From Bdellovibrionales bacterium (lineage in GTDB: Bacteria > Bdellovibrionota > UBA1018): a stretch of 64,000 nucleotides of DNA. The stretch lies in the NCBI GenBank assembly GCA_947380295.1, contig CANCQK010000003.1, forward strand, positions 124,001-188,000, read 5' to 3'. The notes under the pieces were generated by a model. It worked only from the letters and a program-made list of their open reading frames with translations. It was not told where the DNA came from and did not search any database. The position numbers were made by a program, and so were the translations under genes. Each line of letters starts with the position of its first letter. Positions within the stretch are counted from its first letter, which is position 1. This document shows positions 20,093-28,929 of this stretch, in pieces.

Positions 20093-20626
20093 TTAGGGTG
20101 CTACGCCATCACTCTCACCCAATTTACGCATCATTGCCCATTTATTCCGATGTTCGTCGGTAATCTGACCTCGTCCAAAGCTTGCAACCAAATCAGGAAC
20201 AGCATATGCCGCACCCTCGTATTGTTTTGTATGAACTAGGGAGCCTGGATGGCACGCCTCAACGCAAAGTCCACAAAAAATGCACCGCGAAAAATCAATA
20301 TCAAATGTTGATACCCAAATTTTAGCTGGATCCGACCCAGGCTCACTTTCAACCCGGATGCATCGAGACGGACAAGCAACCTCGCAATCTCGACATCCCG
20401 TGCACCGGTCAATATCATTAAAGAGGAGCCCACGACTCCGAGTCGGTAGATCATCAGCAGTCTTAGAAGAGATTGGATCAGGGTAACCCTCGGTCACCTC
20501 TTTTTTCAAATCGCCCCAGCGAATCAAATAAGGAAGGGCAGTCTTGCAAGACCCTGCAATCGACCAGGCACCTCTGAAAACACTTTGTACGTAAAGAGCT
20601 AAGGCTGAAAAGACTGATTCCTTCAC
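20093..20626 (-). CDS. NuoI paralogue with two intact [4Fe-4S] sites
   Basis: 177 residues. Both ferredoxin motifs are complete: Cys75-78-81-85 (CTGCRDCEVACP) and Cys115-118-121-125 (CIFCGLCVEACH, with His in place of the usual Pro). An N-terminal amphipathic region of about 35 residues fits membrane association. Intact ligands show selection for electron transfer although the membrane arm has lost its charged residues. The gene directly abuts nuoH2. Confidence 0.92.
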   Translation of the reverse strand: MKESVFSALALYVQSVFRGAWSIAGSCKTALPYLIRWGDLKKEVTEGYPDPISSKTADDLPTRSRGLLFNDIDRCTGCRDCEVACPSRCIRVESEPGSDPAKIWVSTFDIDFSRCIFCGLCVEACHPGSLVHTKQYEGAAYAVPDLVASFGRGQITDEHRNKWAMMRKLGESDGVAP

Positions 20627-21706
20627 CTAAATAGCCCTCCACCCAGCCCAAAGACTTGCACCCACCAGCGCAAACAAGGAAAATGGACTGAGAACTTTCC
20701 AAGTAAAATCTGTGATTTGATCCACCCGACTCCTTGAGTTGACCTTTGCAACCCATACGATTAAAAGCATGAGCCCGAAAGTCTTAAGCAGAAGCCAAAT
20801 GAGCTCCAGGAGCGCCAATACTTGATTTGCGCCACCTGCCTTCAGTGAAACCGTTACTTGGGCAGGTAAATCCCATGCCCCTAGAAATAAAACGACTGTG
20901 ATTACGCTCCAGAAGAAAAAGCCGTAGAACCGACCAAACTGGAACAGACTCAGTCGTCTACCATAAAGGTGAGACGAGACACCCCCATGAATATCAGACA
21001 TGGACAGTCCCCCGTCGAGTGGCGGGATCGCCAACAACACCAAGCCACTCATAACAAAAACACTGAAAGCTACCATCTGAAAGGGATTAGCAAACACGGT
21101 CCATTCCCAAGGCGAGAACCCTTGAGACTCGGCCAGGGCACTCCAGCGGAAACTCCCAGACCTGACACCTGTACAAAGAAGGGAGATTAATGCCGGAAAC
21201 GATCCGGCCAGAGTCTGCGCGGCAACTCGAATACCGCCAAACCAACCAGGCACGGAATTTTGACTTAATCCCAGGAGCATCGTCCCCAAAGCCAGCACCA
21301 GCGCAGACCAAAAAGGGAGAAAAACACTCATTTCAGTATTCACCAGAACAGCCATCGAACCCAAAGGAAGTACGGCCAACGTAGAGTAAAGCGCCATAGT
21401 GTGGACACTTAGCCAGAGATTTTCCTTCCAGCTCCAATCCACTCGAGACTCTTTCTGAAGCAACTTGAAAAGATCGGCAATCGGCTGCAATAGGCCCGCT
21501 GGGCCCGTGCGATTCGGACCAACACGGGCTTGAAGATCTGCTGCCAGCTTTCGCTCCAGGTAGGACATCAATCCGCCAGAGGGAACCACAACAAAAACAA
21601 AAACGCTGATCAAAGCCCCTACAGCATAAAGCCATTGAGGTAAGCCCTCAGGAAAGCCTAAAGCGTTACTCCATGCAACAATCCAAGAGTTTTCCGATGT
21701 CATCAT
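20627..21706 (-). CDS. NuoH paralogue lacking the acidic quinone-channel loop
   Basis: 359 residues. The N-terminal signature is good (YLERKLAADLQARVGPNRTG, then GLLQPIADLFKLLQKES). The loop that should read like RLPFDLPEGESELVAG is LDGGLSMSDIHGGVSSH, so its run of glutamates is gone, and the downstream AEY motif is also lost. The start overlaps the nuoD2 stop by 4 bases. It would still anchor the peripheral arm but probably cannot couple quinone chemistry to proton movement in the known way. Confidence 0.9.
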   Translation of the reverse strand: MMTSENSWIVAWSNALGFPEGLPQWLYAVGALISVFVFVVVPSGGLMSYLERKLAADLQARVGPNRTGPAGLLQPIADLFKLLQKESRVDWSWKENLWLSVHTMALYSTLAVLPLGSMAVLVNTEMSVFLPFWSALVLALGTMLLGLSQNSVPGWFGGIRVAAQTLAGSFPALISLLCTGVRSGSFRWSALAESQGFSPWEWTVFANPFQMVAFSVFVMSGLVLLAIPPLDGGLSMSDIHGGVSSHLYGRRLSLFQFGRFYGFFFWSVITVVLFLGAWDLPAQVTVSLKAGGANQVLALLELIWLLLKTFGLMLLIVWVAKVNSRSRVDQITDFTWKVLSPFSLFALVGASLWAGWRAI

Positions 21707-22839
21707 CGATCAGCCTCTGCGATTCCAAGATCTAAGCTTGCTAAAACCACCGGAAGATCTTCAATCCGAATTCCCCGAACCACTTGTGGAATAGCCATAA
21801 GATTAGCCACTGTTGGTGTCCTAAACTGAACCCGACTCGGCGTGGGCCCACCATCGGAGACCACATGACAGCCCAATAAACCGCGCGAACTTTCAACTCT
21901 AGCGTAGGCCTCTCCAGCCGGCACAACAAAATCCCTCTTGAACTTCCGATTGAGATATTCACCAGAGGGTACCACATCCAGGAGTTGCTTTAAAATTTCC
22001 ATGCTCTCTGTAATTTCACGAAGACGAATCAGAAATCGATCGTGAACGTCACCTAAAATCCCACTATCTCCCCGTCCAACTGGGACACTAAAGTCTAATT
22101 TAGAGTACCCTGAGTATGGAAATTTTTTTCTAACATCGAGCTCAATCCCCGAAGCTCGCGCGTTAGGACCGGTCATCCCAGACGCTAGCACCAATCGCTT
22201 CGAGATCGGCACCACTTGGGCCGTTCTTTTCAAAAACCCGAAATTGAAGGTGAAAAGATCGTTATACTCTTTCATTCTGATCCGAATTAGCTCACAAACT
22301 TCCAATACTCTCTCAATAAATCCATCTGTAACATCAGCACTCACTCCACCGAACCTCAAGAAGTTTAGGGAAAAGCGAGCGCCCGTCAAAAGCTCGAATA
22401 AATCGAGAATTCGTTCCCGATCTCTCAGTAAATAATGAATAATCGTCTCGGACCCAACCGCCTTTGCCATTCGAACCATAAATGACAGATGCCCTGAGAT
22501 TCTTGCCAGCTCCGACAAAATAACTCGAATACTCTGCGCCCTCTCTGGCACTTCCAACTCACTCAATTGCTCCACAGCAAGGCACAAAACTAATTCCCCA
22601 AAAATGGCGCATTCTGGATCCAAGTGATCCGAATAGGCGACCGCAGCCTTCCATGAGTGTAGCTCACAGGATTTTTCCAGTCCACGGTGGAGAAAACCAG
22701 TTTCCACATGACAATCAGAAATCATCTCGCCGTCCAGACTCAGACTAAGTCGCATCGGAGCCGGGAGCGAGCCATGGTAGGGACCAATGATCCAAGTCGT
22801 TAAATCGGTTTTTAGCGATTCAGGCTGAGTTAGATTCAT
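21703..22839 (-). CDS. NuoD paralogue with altered quinone site
   Basis: 378 residues. Family motifs are SCELHSWKAAVAYSDHLDPE, LAVEQLSELEVPERAQSIRV and SGMTGPNARASGIELDVR. The N-terminal quinone loop GPTHPAMHG of NuoD is GPYHGSLPAP here, so the second His, a quinone-headgroup ligand in Thermus complex I, is missing. No [NiFe]-site cysteines are present, so it is not a hydrogenase large subunit. It overlaps nuoC2 and nuoH2 by 4 bases each. Confidence 0.9.
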   Translation of the reverse strand: MNLTQPESLKTDLTTWIIGPYHGSLPAPMRLSLSLDGEMISDCHVETGFLHRGLEKSCELHSWKAAVAYSDHLDPECAIFGELVLCLAVEQLSELEVPERAQSIRVILSELARISGHLSFMVRMAKAVGSETIIHYLLRDRERILDLFELLTGARFSLNFLRFGGVSADVTDGFIERVLEVCELIRIRMKEYNDLFTFNFGFLKRTAQVVPISKRLVLASGMTGPNARASGIELDVRKKFPYSGYSKLDFSVPVGRGDSGILGDVHDRFLIRLREITESMEILKQLLDVVPSGEYLNRKFKRDFVVPAGEAYARVESSRGLLGCHVVSDGGPTPSRVQFRTPTVANLMAIPQVVRGIRIEDLPVVLASLDLGIAEADR

Positions 22840-23333
22840 TTGTTAAATTTCTTTCTCAAGGGAAACCCACTCAATCCCGAAGGAAGGCAAAGAGAAGGAC
22901 TACTTTCAAAGTCGAACTCCACGTCAGCATCATCGTCTTGGGGAGAAGTTTCGAATTGTATTCCAAACATTTCCCTCGCTTCTCGCTCCATGGGAATCCC
23001 CATCGGCCAAATGGTCTGAATTGTCGGCAGCTTTACGGGAGACGTTGGAGAATCAGGAACGACCGATGCTCTTAAAATGACCTCTGGCTGTGTTCCTTGA
23101 GTCGACTGAAGAAAATAGGAAATAACCAAGGCATCTGACAACTCGACCACCGAGAGATTCTCAAGCCAATCCAAGGAAAGCTCAGGATCTGTTCTTAAAA
23201 TCTTGGCTACTTTTTGAATCGACTGAGCCTCAACCCAAATCGAGCGAGTGTCTGAACGGCCAAATCGCCTCACTTCCAGCACGGCACCTTGAACAGCTTT
23301 ATTGATTTTCGTGACGATAAGATTCTTGTCCAC
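22836..23333 (-). CDS. NuoC-like subunit of the second complex I
   Basis: 165 residues. Identified by position and by a degenerate C-terminal signature (PMEREAREMFGIQFETS, later GLSGFPLRKKF) matching the NuoC pattern WxEREVYDMFGI and GHPLRKDY. An acidic insert (SPQDDDADVEFDFES) separates the two halves. The start overlaps nuoB2 by 35 bases, the longest overlap in the operon. Confidence 0.8.
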   Translation of the reverse strand: MDKNLIVTKINKAVQGAVLEVRRFGRSDTRSIWVEAQSIQKVAKILRTDPELSLDWLENLSVVELSDALVISYFLQSTQGTQPEVILRASVVPDSPTSPVKLPTIQTIWPMGIPMEREAREMFGIQFETSPQDDDADVEFDFESSPSLCLPSGLSGFPLRKKFNK

Positions 23334-23772
23334 TGATTTTTTCCTGAAGCGCTATTAAACCGTTCATAATCGCCTCTGGCCGCGGCGGGCAGCCTGGCAC
23401 AAACACATCGACTGGGATCACCTGATCCACGCCTGAAATCACCGAATAGTTCGATTCAGACGAAAAGGGTCCTCCACAATTTGCACACGCACCTACAGCC
23501 AGAACATATTTAGGAGCTAACATTTCATTATAAAGCTCCTTAAGGTATGGCGCGATCTTATGAGACACCATTCCACACACTATGAGCAAATCCGCCTGTC
23601 GAGGATCTACTTGAGGGAGGCAGCCAAACCTCTCTAAATCGTAGCGACACCCCATGGCACCCAAGACCTCATCCGCACAACAAGCGGTACCGGTCGAGAT
23701 ATACCAAAGGGACTTAGATCTAGCCCATTTCAGCACTCTTCCAACTGTTGATAAGTAAAATGACCCAGCCAT
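23299..23772 (-). CDS. NuoB paralogue with intact N2 ligands
   Basis: 157 residues. The N2 cluster ligands are complete: Cys31-Cys32 (GTACCADEV), Cys96 (GACANCGG) and Cys128 (PGCPPRPE). Like NuoI2, it shows that the peripheral electron wire is retained. It is separate from nuoC2 and nuoD2 and lies 3 bases after nuoA2. Confidence 0.93.
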   Translation of the reverse strand: MAGSFYLSTVGRVLKWARSKSLWYISTGTACCADEVLGAMGCRYDLERFGCLPQVDPRQADLLIVCGMVSHKIAPYLKELYNEMLAPKYVLAVGACANCGGPFSSESNYSVISGVDQVIPVDVFVPGCPPRPEAIMNGLIALQEKISGQESYRHENQ

Positions 23773-23775
23773 TTT

Positions 23776-24195
23776 CTAGCGACGTTTCCTTTCAGGATGA
23801 TTTTTACTTTGGTAGGAGCTTAACCACCCCATGTCGCCCTTTCTCACCGAGTAAAGCAATCCCAAAACCGAAAAGCTAGCGATGCTGACGATGGCGACAA
23901 GCCCTTTGAGTAGGCCCTCTCGGTTTTCAGTCTGCAAAGTGGTTGCACTCGGAATCAGCTCAAGAGCCAATGCAATCAGAACAAGCGCCGCGTTAGCAGC
24001 CAAAAAAAATCGAACATTCACCCGCTGACCGAGGATCGTCTTACTCGATGAGGGAACTGAATCCCTGGAGTCATTGGACTTTCGACGAACCTTTGGAAAA
24101 AACACAAACGAAATCAAAGCAAGAACGCCGGGAACCGAAAGTGATAGCAGAGCGGACAAGAATACAATGTAATAAGAATCCCAACTACTCATCAT
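23776..24195 (-). CDS. NuoA-like subunit, first gene of the second complex I
   Basis: 139 residues with three hydrophobic segments. It is a weak NuoA: VNVRFFLAANAALVL parallels FSVRFYLVAILFLLF, but the acidic FDVE motif and the PFECG loop are absent. The C-terminal tail is basic (NHPERKRR). The assignment rests mainly on its place ahead of nuoB2. A good -35 element lies upstream on the minus strand, so this is probably the first gene of the whole nuo transcript. Confidence 0.75.
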   Translation of the reverse strand: MMSSWDSYYIVFLSALLSLSVPGVLALISFVFFPKVRRKSNDSRDSVPSSSKTILGQRVNVRFFLAANAALVLIALALELIPSATTLQTENREGLLKGLVAIVSIASFSVLGLLYSVRKGDMGWLSSYQSKNHPERKRR

Positions 24196-24258
24196 GGACG
24201 TTTACCCCGAGAATTTTACTCTCATCTCGATCTCTCTGGTTTTGTGAAGCTAGCGAAA

Positions 24259-24287
24259 AGATTACTGAAGTTGAAAATTTGTGTCAA
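24259..24287 (-). promoter_or_regulatory. Predicted sigma70-type promoter of the nuo gene string
   Basis: On the minus strand a perfect TTGACA (24282-24287) is followed after 17 bases by TAATCT (24259-24264), about 60 bases before the nuoA2 ATG. The -10 matches only 3 of 6 consensus positions. It lies in the only sizeable divergent gap near these genes (nuoA2 to mfd, 113 bases). Confidence 0.45.
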
Positions 24288-24308
24288 GGTAAGTAGAGTT
24301 AAAACCTG

Positions 24309-27300
24309 ATGGCTTCCCCAAAATTAGAAGAAATTCTGGAACTGATCTCAGAAACAAGTGATTCAGTCCGAATCCGGGGAGCTCCGCCGAGTGCTCGGGC
24401 CTATTTTGTTGCTCAACTCCTCAAACATGAGGCGCACTTGGGTCCATCTCGGCGTCGTAAAGTTGTTCTTTGCCCGAACGATGAAATTGCCAGTGAGTTT
24501 TGCTCAGACTTACAGACTATTACTTCACTCATTTTTGGTAAAAGCCTGAACCTATCCCATCTCCCAAGCTGGGATCCGTCCCCCTACAGCTCGGTAGCTC
24601 CATCAATTCGAACTCGGCACGCTCGAATTGGAACTCTCTCGGCCCTCACTCAGCCTCAAGGTCCCGAGATCATTATCACCACCTGGGCAGCCTCGATTCA
24701 AGCAGCTATTCCTCGCGACCTCTGCAGTCAGTGGACATTGAATCTTAAGCTCAATGATCAAGTCGAATCTCCGAGCCAACTCGCTGCGTTACTCACTGAA
24801 CGAGGGTACCAGCGTGTTGATCTGGTCGAAGACCCAGGCACATTCTCAATCCGTGGCGAAATTTTCGATCTATTTCTCCCTCTTTCAGCCCACCCGGTAA
24901 GAGTGGAGTTTTTCGATGATGTGATTGAACGAATTCGGATATTCGATCCAAAGTCACAGCGAACCCGTTCAGATCCGAGCGGTTCACTCATGGAGCTTTC
25001 AATTCCTCCTGCTCGCGAAGTCTTAATTAACTCTTCAACTTCGACGGCACTGCGTGAAAAACTCAAATCACATGCTGACGACCTGGGCATCCCTCGCTCG
25101 GTCAGAGACCCGATTTTGGCGGCAATCCGCGAAGGGATTTATCCTGACCACTCAGACGCTTGGGTGCCATTAGTCTACTCGACACCCGCTTGCCTCTGGG
25201 ATTATCTACCTCTCCATCACGATGCACCACCACCTCTTGTCATTTGGAACGATGAATTCAGGTGCCAACAGGAGTGGCAACAGTTTTGTCAGGAACAGAC
25301 GGAACTGAGCTCGGATTTGACCCAAGGCGCAAAGATCCTCCCTCCACTCTCAGAACTCTATCCATCCCCCTGGAACTGGGCTGAGCGGCTCGAGAAGAAG
25401 CAAAGTATCTACTTAGATCAAGTCCAACTTTTGGCGGCTCAAGAACCCAAGAAAGGTCTGCGACATTTTGACCTAGAAATTCAGCCCCACTCAACACAGC
25501 TACAAAACATCAACCTGACCAAACTCGACGACACGCTTAAAACGTGGACGAATCGCGGAGCGCGGATCATCCTTTTTAGCTCAACTCAAACCCAGCTTGA
25601 GCGGTTTCGGGCCTTCTTGACAGAGCATGAAATTCCAAGCCAGGGTCAATTCCCCGTTCAAGAGGCCAAGGTCCACCTCACGTTAGGGAGCTTAAGCGCC
25701 GGATTTCAGTGGCGAAGTGAGAATCTTGTTCTCCTCACAGACGATGAGATTCTGAATCGTCCAGCAGGAAAGAAGCGGAGGTCTAAATCTACAGGAGAAG
25801 CTCAAACTACCTCTCAAGAGTGGACTGAAATTCAAGCCTTATCTGACCTCGCAACCCATGACTTTGTGGTTCACCGAGACCATGGCATTGGCCAATACCA
25901 GGGCCTCGTGCGCCTTTCTCTCTCTGGAGCACCCAGTGATTTTATACAGATCGAATACGCCGGTAAGGATAAACTGTATCTACCGATCTACCGTCTGAAC
26001 TTAGTACAAAAATACGTAGGATCGGGAGGAGCTGCCACTCTTGATCGACTCGGAAGTCAGCACTTTGCTGTTGCAAAAGAAAAGGCTCGAGAATCGGCCA
26101 AAAAATTGGCCGTTAACCTTCTTCAACTTTATGCAGAGAGGAAAATGAGGCCTGGGATTCAGTTTTCTCCTCCTGGGGCAGACTACGAAGAATTTGAGAA
26201 TCAATTCCCATTTCAAGAGACTCCCGACCAAATTAAAGCCATCCGAGCTGTCCTCAACGATCTTGAATCAGGCCAAATGATGGATCGTCTGATTTGTGGC
26301 GACGTAGGATATGGCAAGACTGAAGTGGCCATGCGAGCTGCATTTCGCGCTGTGAGCGAAGGCAAACAGGTCGTCGTCTTAGTTCCCACAACTATTCTTG
26401 CGATTCAACATGAGCAAACATTCAAGGCAAGAATGAAAGATCACGCCGTCATGATCGACTCGATCACTCGATTTAAAACGGCTAAAGAACAAAAAACGAC
26501 CCTCAAAGCACTCGCAGACGGCAAAATTGACATTATTATTGGAACCCATCGCCTGTTATCTCGAGATGTTCAGCTGAATGACCTAGGCCTTCTCATTGTC
26601 GACGAAGAACACCGGTTCGGCGTTGAGCATAAAGAGAGACTCAAAGCCCTCAAAATTAACACCCACGTTCTCACTTTAACAGCGACCCCAATTCCACGCA
26701 CACTCCATATGTCCCTATCAGGAATTCGGGATATCAGCCTGATCAATACGCCACCCGTTGATCGACTCCCTATTCGGACCTTTGTTTCTACTTATGAGGA
26801 TACTATCGTTAAGAAATCGGTTTCCTTTGAGCTCGCTCGGGGAGGTCAGGTCTTTTACCTACACAATCGTGTCCAAACGATTGAGAAGGCAGCAACTCGA
26901 CTGAGAGAGCTTGTGCCAGATGCCCGGGTTGTGGTTGCTCATGGCCAAATGGATGAAGCGACTCTCGAAAAAAGGGTGGCCTCATTTTATCAAAAAGAGG
27001 CAAATGTCTTAGTCTCTACCACGATTATCGAGTCAGGCTTAGATCTCCCGTCTGCAAACACAATCCTCATCACCCGGGCAGACACTTTGGGTCTTGCTCA
27101 GCTCTACCAAATTCGCGGACGAGTCGGCAGAGGACAACAAAGAGGGTATGCCTATCTTTTTATTCCGGACGAAGGACTCCTCACTCAGGACGCCCTCAAG
27201 CGCCTCGAAGTGATCCAAAAATTCGTTGAGTTAGGCAGTGGATTTAATATTGCTTCCCACGATTTAGAAATTCGCGGGGGCGGTGACCTGCTCGGACCTC

Positions 27301-27854
27301 AACAATCCGGAAACATTGGCGCCGTAGGATTTGATCTTTTCCTCGAACTTTTAGATGAAGCAGTCAGAGAGCTGCAAAACAAGCCCACCTCACCGGAAGT
27401 CAGTCAAAAAGAGCCGGAAATTCGAACACCTTTTCCAGCTTTTTTCTCAGAAGAACTCGTTCCCGATGTCAGACAAAGATTGTCTCTCTACCGCAGACTT
27501 TCCTCGTCTCGCCAAGAAAGCGACATCGATACCCTAGAGGAAGAACTGCGAGATCGATTTGGAACGCTCCCCTCTGAGGCACAAAATCTCATCTGGTTAA
27601 TCCGTGTGAAACTCCAACTCAAAAAACAAGGAATTGAGTCCCTTACAGTTGGGACTGACAAAATCTCTCTCCTTCCTGGAAAAAATAGCTCTTTTGACCC
27701 AGTGCGTACGATCGCTCTTTTAGCTGCCAATCCAAAAGCCTACCAACTCACCCCAGACTCTAAATTGATTGTCCAACTGCAAGTGAGTTCTCTTCAGGAG
27801 CTGTTCTTTGCTTTAGAAAAGCTGGCTCGCGATTTTTCTAAGCGATCCACTTGA
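24309..27854 (+). CDS. mfd: Transcription-repair coupling factor
   Basis: Removes RNA polymerase stalled at DNA lesions and recruits UvrA. 1181 residues, normal length. In order: a UvrB-homology region (first 330 or so residues, including a degenerate N-terminal motor), the CarD-like RNA polymerase-interaction domain near 517 (DFVVHRDHGIGQYQGLVRL), then a RecG-like translocase with Walker A GDVGYGKTEVA near 663 and the DEEH box near 763, then the C-terminal TRCF domain. uvrA lies 4.6 kb downstream on the same strand, so this region groups nucleotide-excision repair functions. Confidence 0.97.
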   Translation: MASPKLEEILELISETSDSVRIRGAPPSARAYFVAQLLKHEAHLGPSRRRKVVLCPNDEIASEFCSDLQTITSLIFGKSLNLSHLPSWDPSPYSSVAPSIRTRHARIGTLSALTQPQGPEIIITTWAASIQAAIPRDLCSQWTLNLKLNDQVESPSQLAALLTERGYQRVDLVEDPGTFSIRGEIFDLFLPLSAHPVRVEFFDDVIERIRIFDPKSQRTRSDPSGSLMELSIPPAREVLINSSTSTALREKLKSHADDLGIPRSVRDPILAAIREGIYPDHSDAWVPLVYSTPACLWDYLPLHHDAPPPLVIWNDEFRCQQEWQQFCQEQTELSSDLTQGAKILPPLSELYPSPWNWAERLEKKQSIYLDQVQLLAAQEPKKGLRHFDLEIQPHSTQLQNINLTKLDDTLKTWTNRGARIILFSSTQTQLERFRAFLTEHEIPSQGQFPVQEAKVHLTLGSLSAGFQWRSENLVLLTDDEILNRPAGKKRRSKSTGEAQTTSQEWTEIQALSDLATHDFVVHRDHGIGQYQGLVRLSLSGAPSDFIQIEYAGKDKLYLPIYRLNLVQKYVGSGGAATLDRLGSQHFAVAKEKARESAKKLAVNLLQLYAERKMRPGIQFSPPGADYEEFENQFPFQETPDQIKAIRAVLNDLESGQMMDRLICGDVGYGKTEVAMRAAFRAVSEGKQVVVLVPTTILAIQHEQTFKARMKDHAVMIDSITRFKTAKEQKTTLKALADGKIDIIIGTHRLLSRDVQLNDLGLLIVDEEHRFGVEHKERLKALKINTHVLTLTATPIPRTLHMSLSGIRDISLINTPPVDRLPIRTFVSTYEDTIVKKSVSFELARGGQVFYLHNRVQTIEKAATRLRELVPDARVVVAHGQMDEATLEKRVASFYQKEANVLVSTTIIESGLDLPSANTILITRADTLGLAQLYQIRGRVGRGQQRGYAYLFIPDEGLLTQDALKRLEVIQKFVELGSGFNIASHDLEIRGGGDLLGPQQSGNIGAVGFDLFLELLDEAVRELQNKPTSPEVSQKEPEIRTPFPAFFSEELVPDVRQRLSLYRRLSSSRQESDIDTLEEELRDRFGTLPSEAQNLIWLIRVKLQLKKQGIESLTVGTDKISLLPGKNSSFDPVRTIALLAANPKAYQLTPDSKLIVQLQVSSLQELFFALEKLARDFSKRST

Positions 27855-27896
27855 TCTTAAGTTCAGAGTAATGGAAAAGGAATCTCAGGGGGCCCC

Positions 27897-28736
27897 ATGT
27901 TGCATATTAAATCTCAATTCAGCGCTCTAACGCAGATCATCCTGGCTACGACACTGACTCTCTTAATCCATTCAGCAACGGCTTCGACCGAATTGGCGCG
28001 GATCAACACGACCATCATCACACTTGAAGAATTCAATCGAAAATATCAGGAAAATCTCAAATTCTTTCCCGGAAAAGCACCCTCTAAAAAAGCCGTTTTG
28101 GATGATCTCATTCGAAGGGAATTAGGGATTCAAGAAGCAAAAAAGCAGTCCATCGACAAAAACCCAGAGGTTGCGGAGCGTCTCAATACGGTACTTTTTA
28201 ACTCATTCATCGAAAAAAATTTAAAACAAGAGATTGAAGCACTACGTGTCACAGATCATGAAGCCAAGGAGTTCTATCAAACGGCTCCACTCATCCGAAC
28301 CAGCCACATTTTGGTTGCCCTCCCTCCTCACCCCAATTCCGAAGACGAGACGAAGGCTCTAGAGAGGGTTAAAATCATTCAGGCGAAGCTTAAAAGCGGC
28401 AAAACACTTTCCGAAGTGGCTCAGTCCGATTCAGACGGGCCTTCAGCAGCTCTCGGAGGAGACATTGACTTCCAATCCAAAGAACGGCTCGACCCACTTT
28501 ACTACGAAACGGCTCTTGGATTAAAAAAGCCAGGCCAAGTCAGCTCAGCTATTAGAACTTCGTTCGGATTTCAAATCATCCAACTCACGGCAATCAAAGC
28601 ATGGAAAGACGTTGACCCCTCCCAATTCAAACGAACTCTTCTGGAGCAAAAAAAGGCTCAGATTTTTCAGTCCTACATGAGTCAACTGAGAGCAAAGGCA
28701 AAAGTGACCACTCATCCTGAACTGCTTCATGATTAA
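27897..28736 (+). CDS. Parvulin-type peptidyl-prolyl isomerase, exported
   Basis: 279 residues with an N-terminal signal peptide (hydrophobic core ILATTLTLLIHSATAS). A SurA/PrsA-like helical N-domain follows, then a parvulin domain at about 130-235 (RTSHILVALPP, GGDIDFQSKERLDP, SAIRTSFGFQIIQL). It probably acts in the periplasm as a foldase or chaperone for secreted or outer-membrane proteins. A G-rich ribosome site (CAGGGGG) lies 6-11 bases upstream. It is followed by surA but separated by about 190 bases with hairpins. Confidence 0.88.
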   Translation: MLHIKSQFSALTQIILATTLTLLIHSATASTELARINTTIITLEEFNRKYQENLKFFPGKAPSKKAVLDDLIRRELGIQEAKKQSIDKNPEVAERLNTVLFNSFIEKNLKQEIEALRVTDHEAKEFYQTAPLIRTSHILVALPPHPNSEDETKALERVKIIQAKLKSGKTLSEVAQSDSDGPSAALGGDIDFQSKERLDPLYYETALGLKKPGQVSSAIRTSFGFQIIQLTAIKAWKDVDPSQFKRTLLEQKKAQIFQSYMSQLRAKAKVTTHPELLHD

Positions 28737-28766
28737 TATCGGGGAAACGGGCTGTTCTCACCAGAA

Positions 28767-28787
28767 CTGAGACCGGCACGGTCTCAG
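28767..28787 (+). terminator. Hairpin after the first parvulin gene
   Basis: CTGAGACCG, loop GCA, CGGTCTCAG: a perfect 9-bp stem 31 bases after the stop codon. No U-run follows, so termination would need Rho, or the hairpin may stabilise the mRNA end. A second 9-bp inverted repeat (ACTCATTCC with GGAATGAGT) lies further on in the same gap. No gene is seen between 28737 and 28929. Confidence 0.4.
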
Positions 28788-28929
28788 TGAGGAGCTGCCG
28801 ATCGACTCATCGCGCAATCCTGGATACAGAAAGGACTCATTCCCGTCTCAAGACTCTAAGCCACGGAATGAGTTCTCACGAATTCGGTTCGCGCTGGAAA
28901 TCTCTCTGAAATCATGTACAAATTGAAAA

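Noticed and set aside
14325..24195. Group 4 membrane-bound hydrogenase or Mrp-type complex instead of complex I
   Set aside because: The NuoD2 protein has no N- or C-terminal CxxC pairs for a [NiFe] site, and the order A-B-C-D-H-I-J-K-L-M-N is that of complex I.
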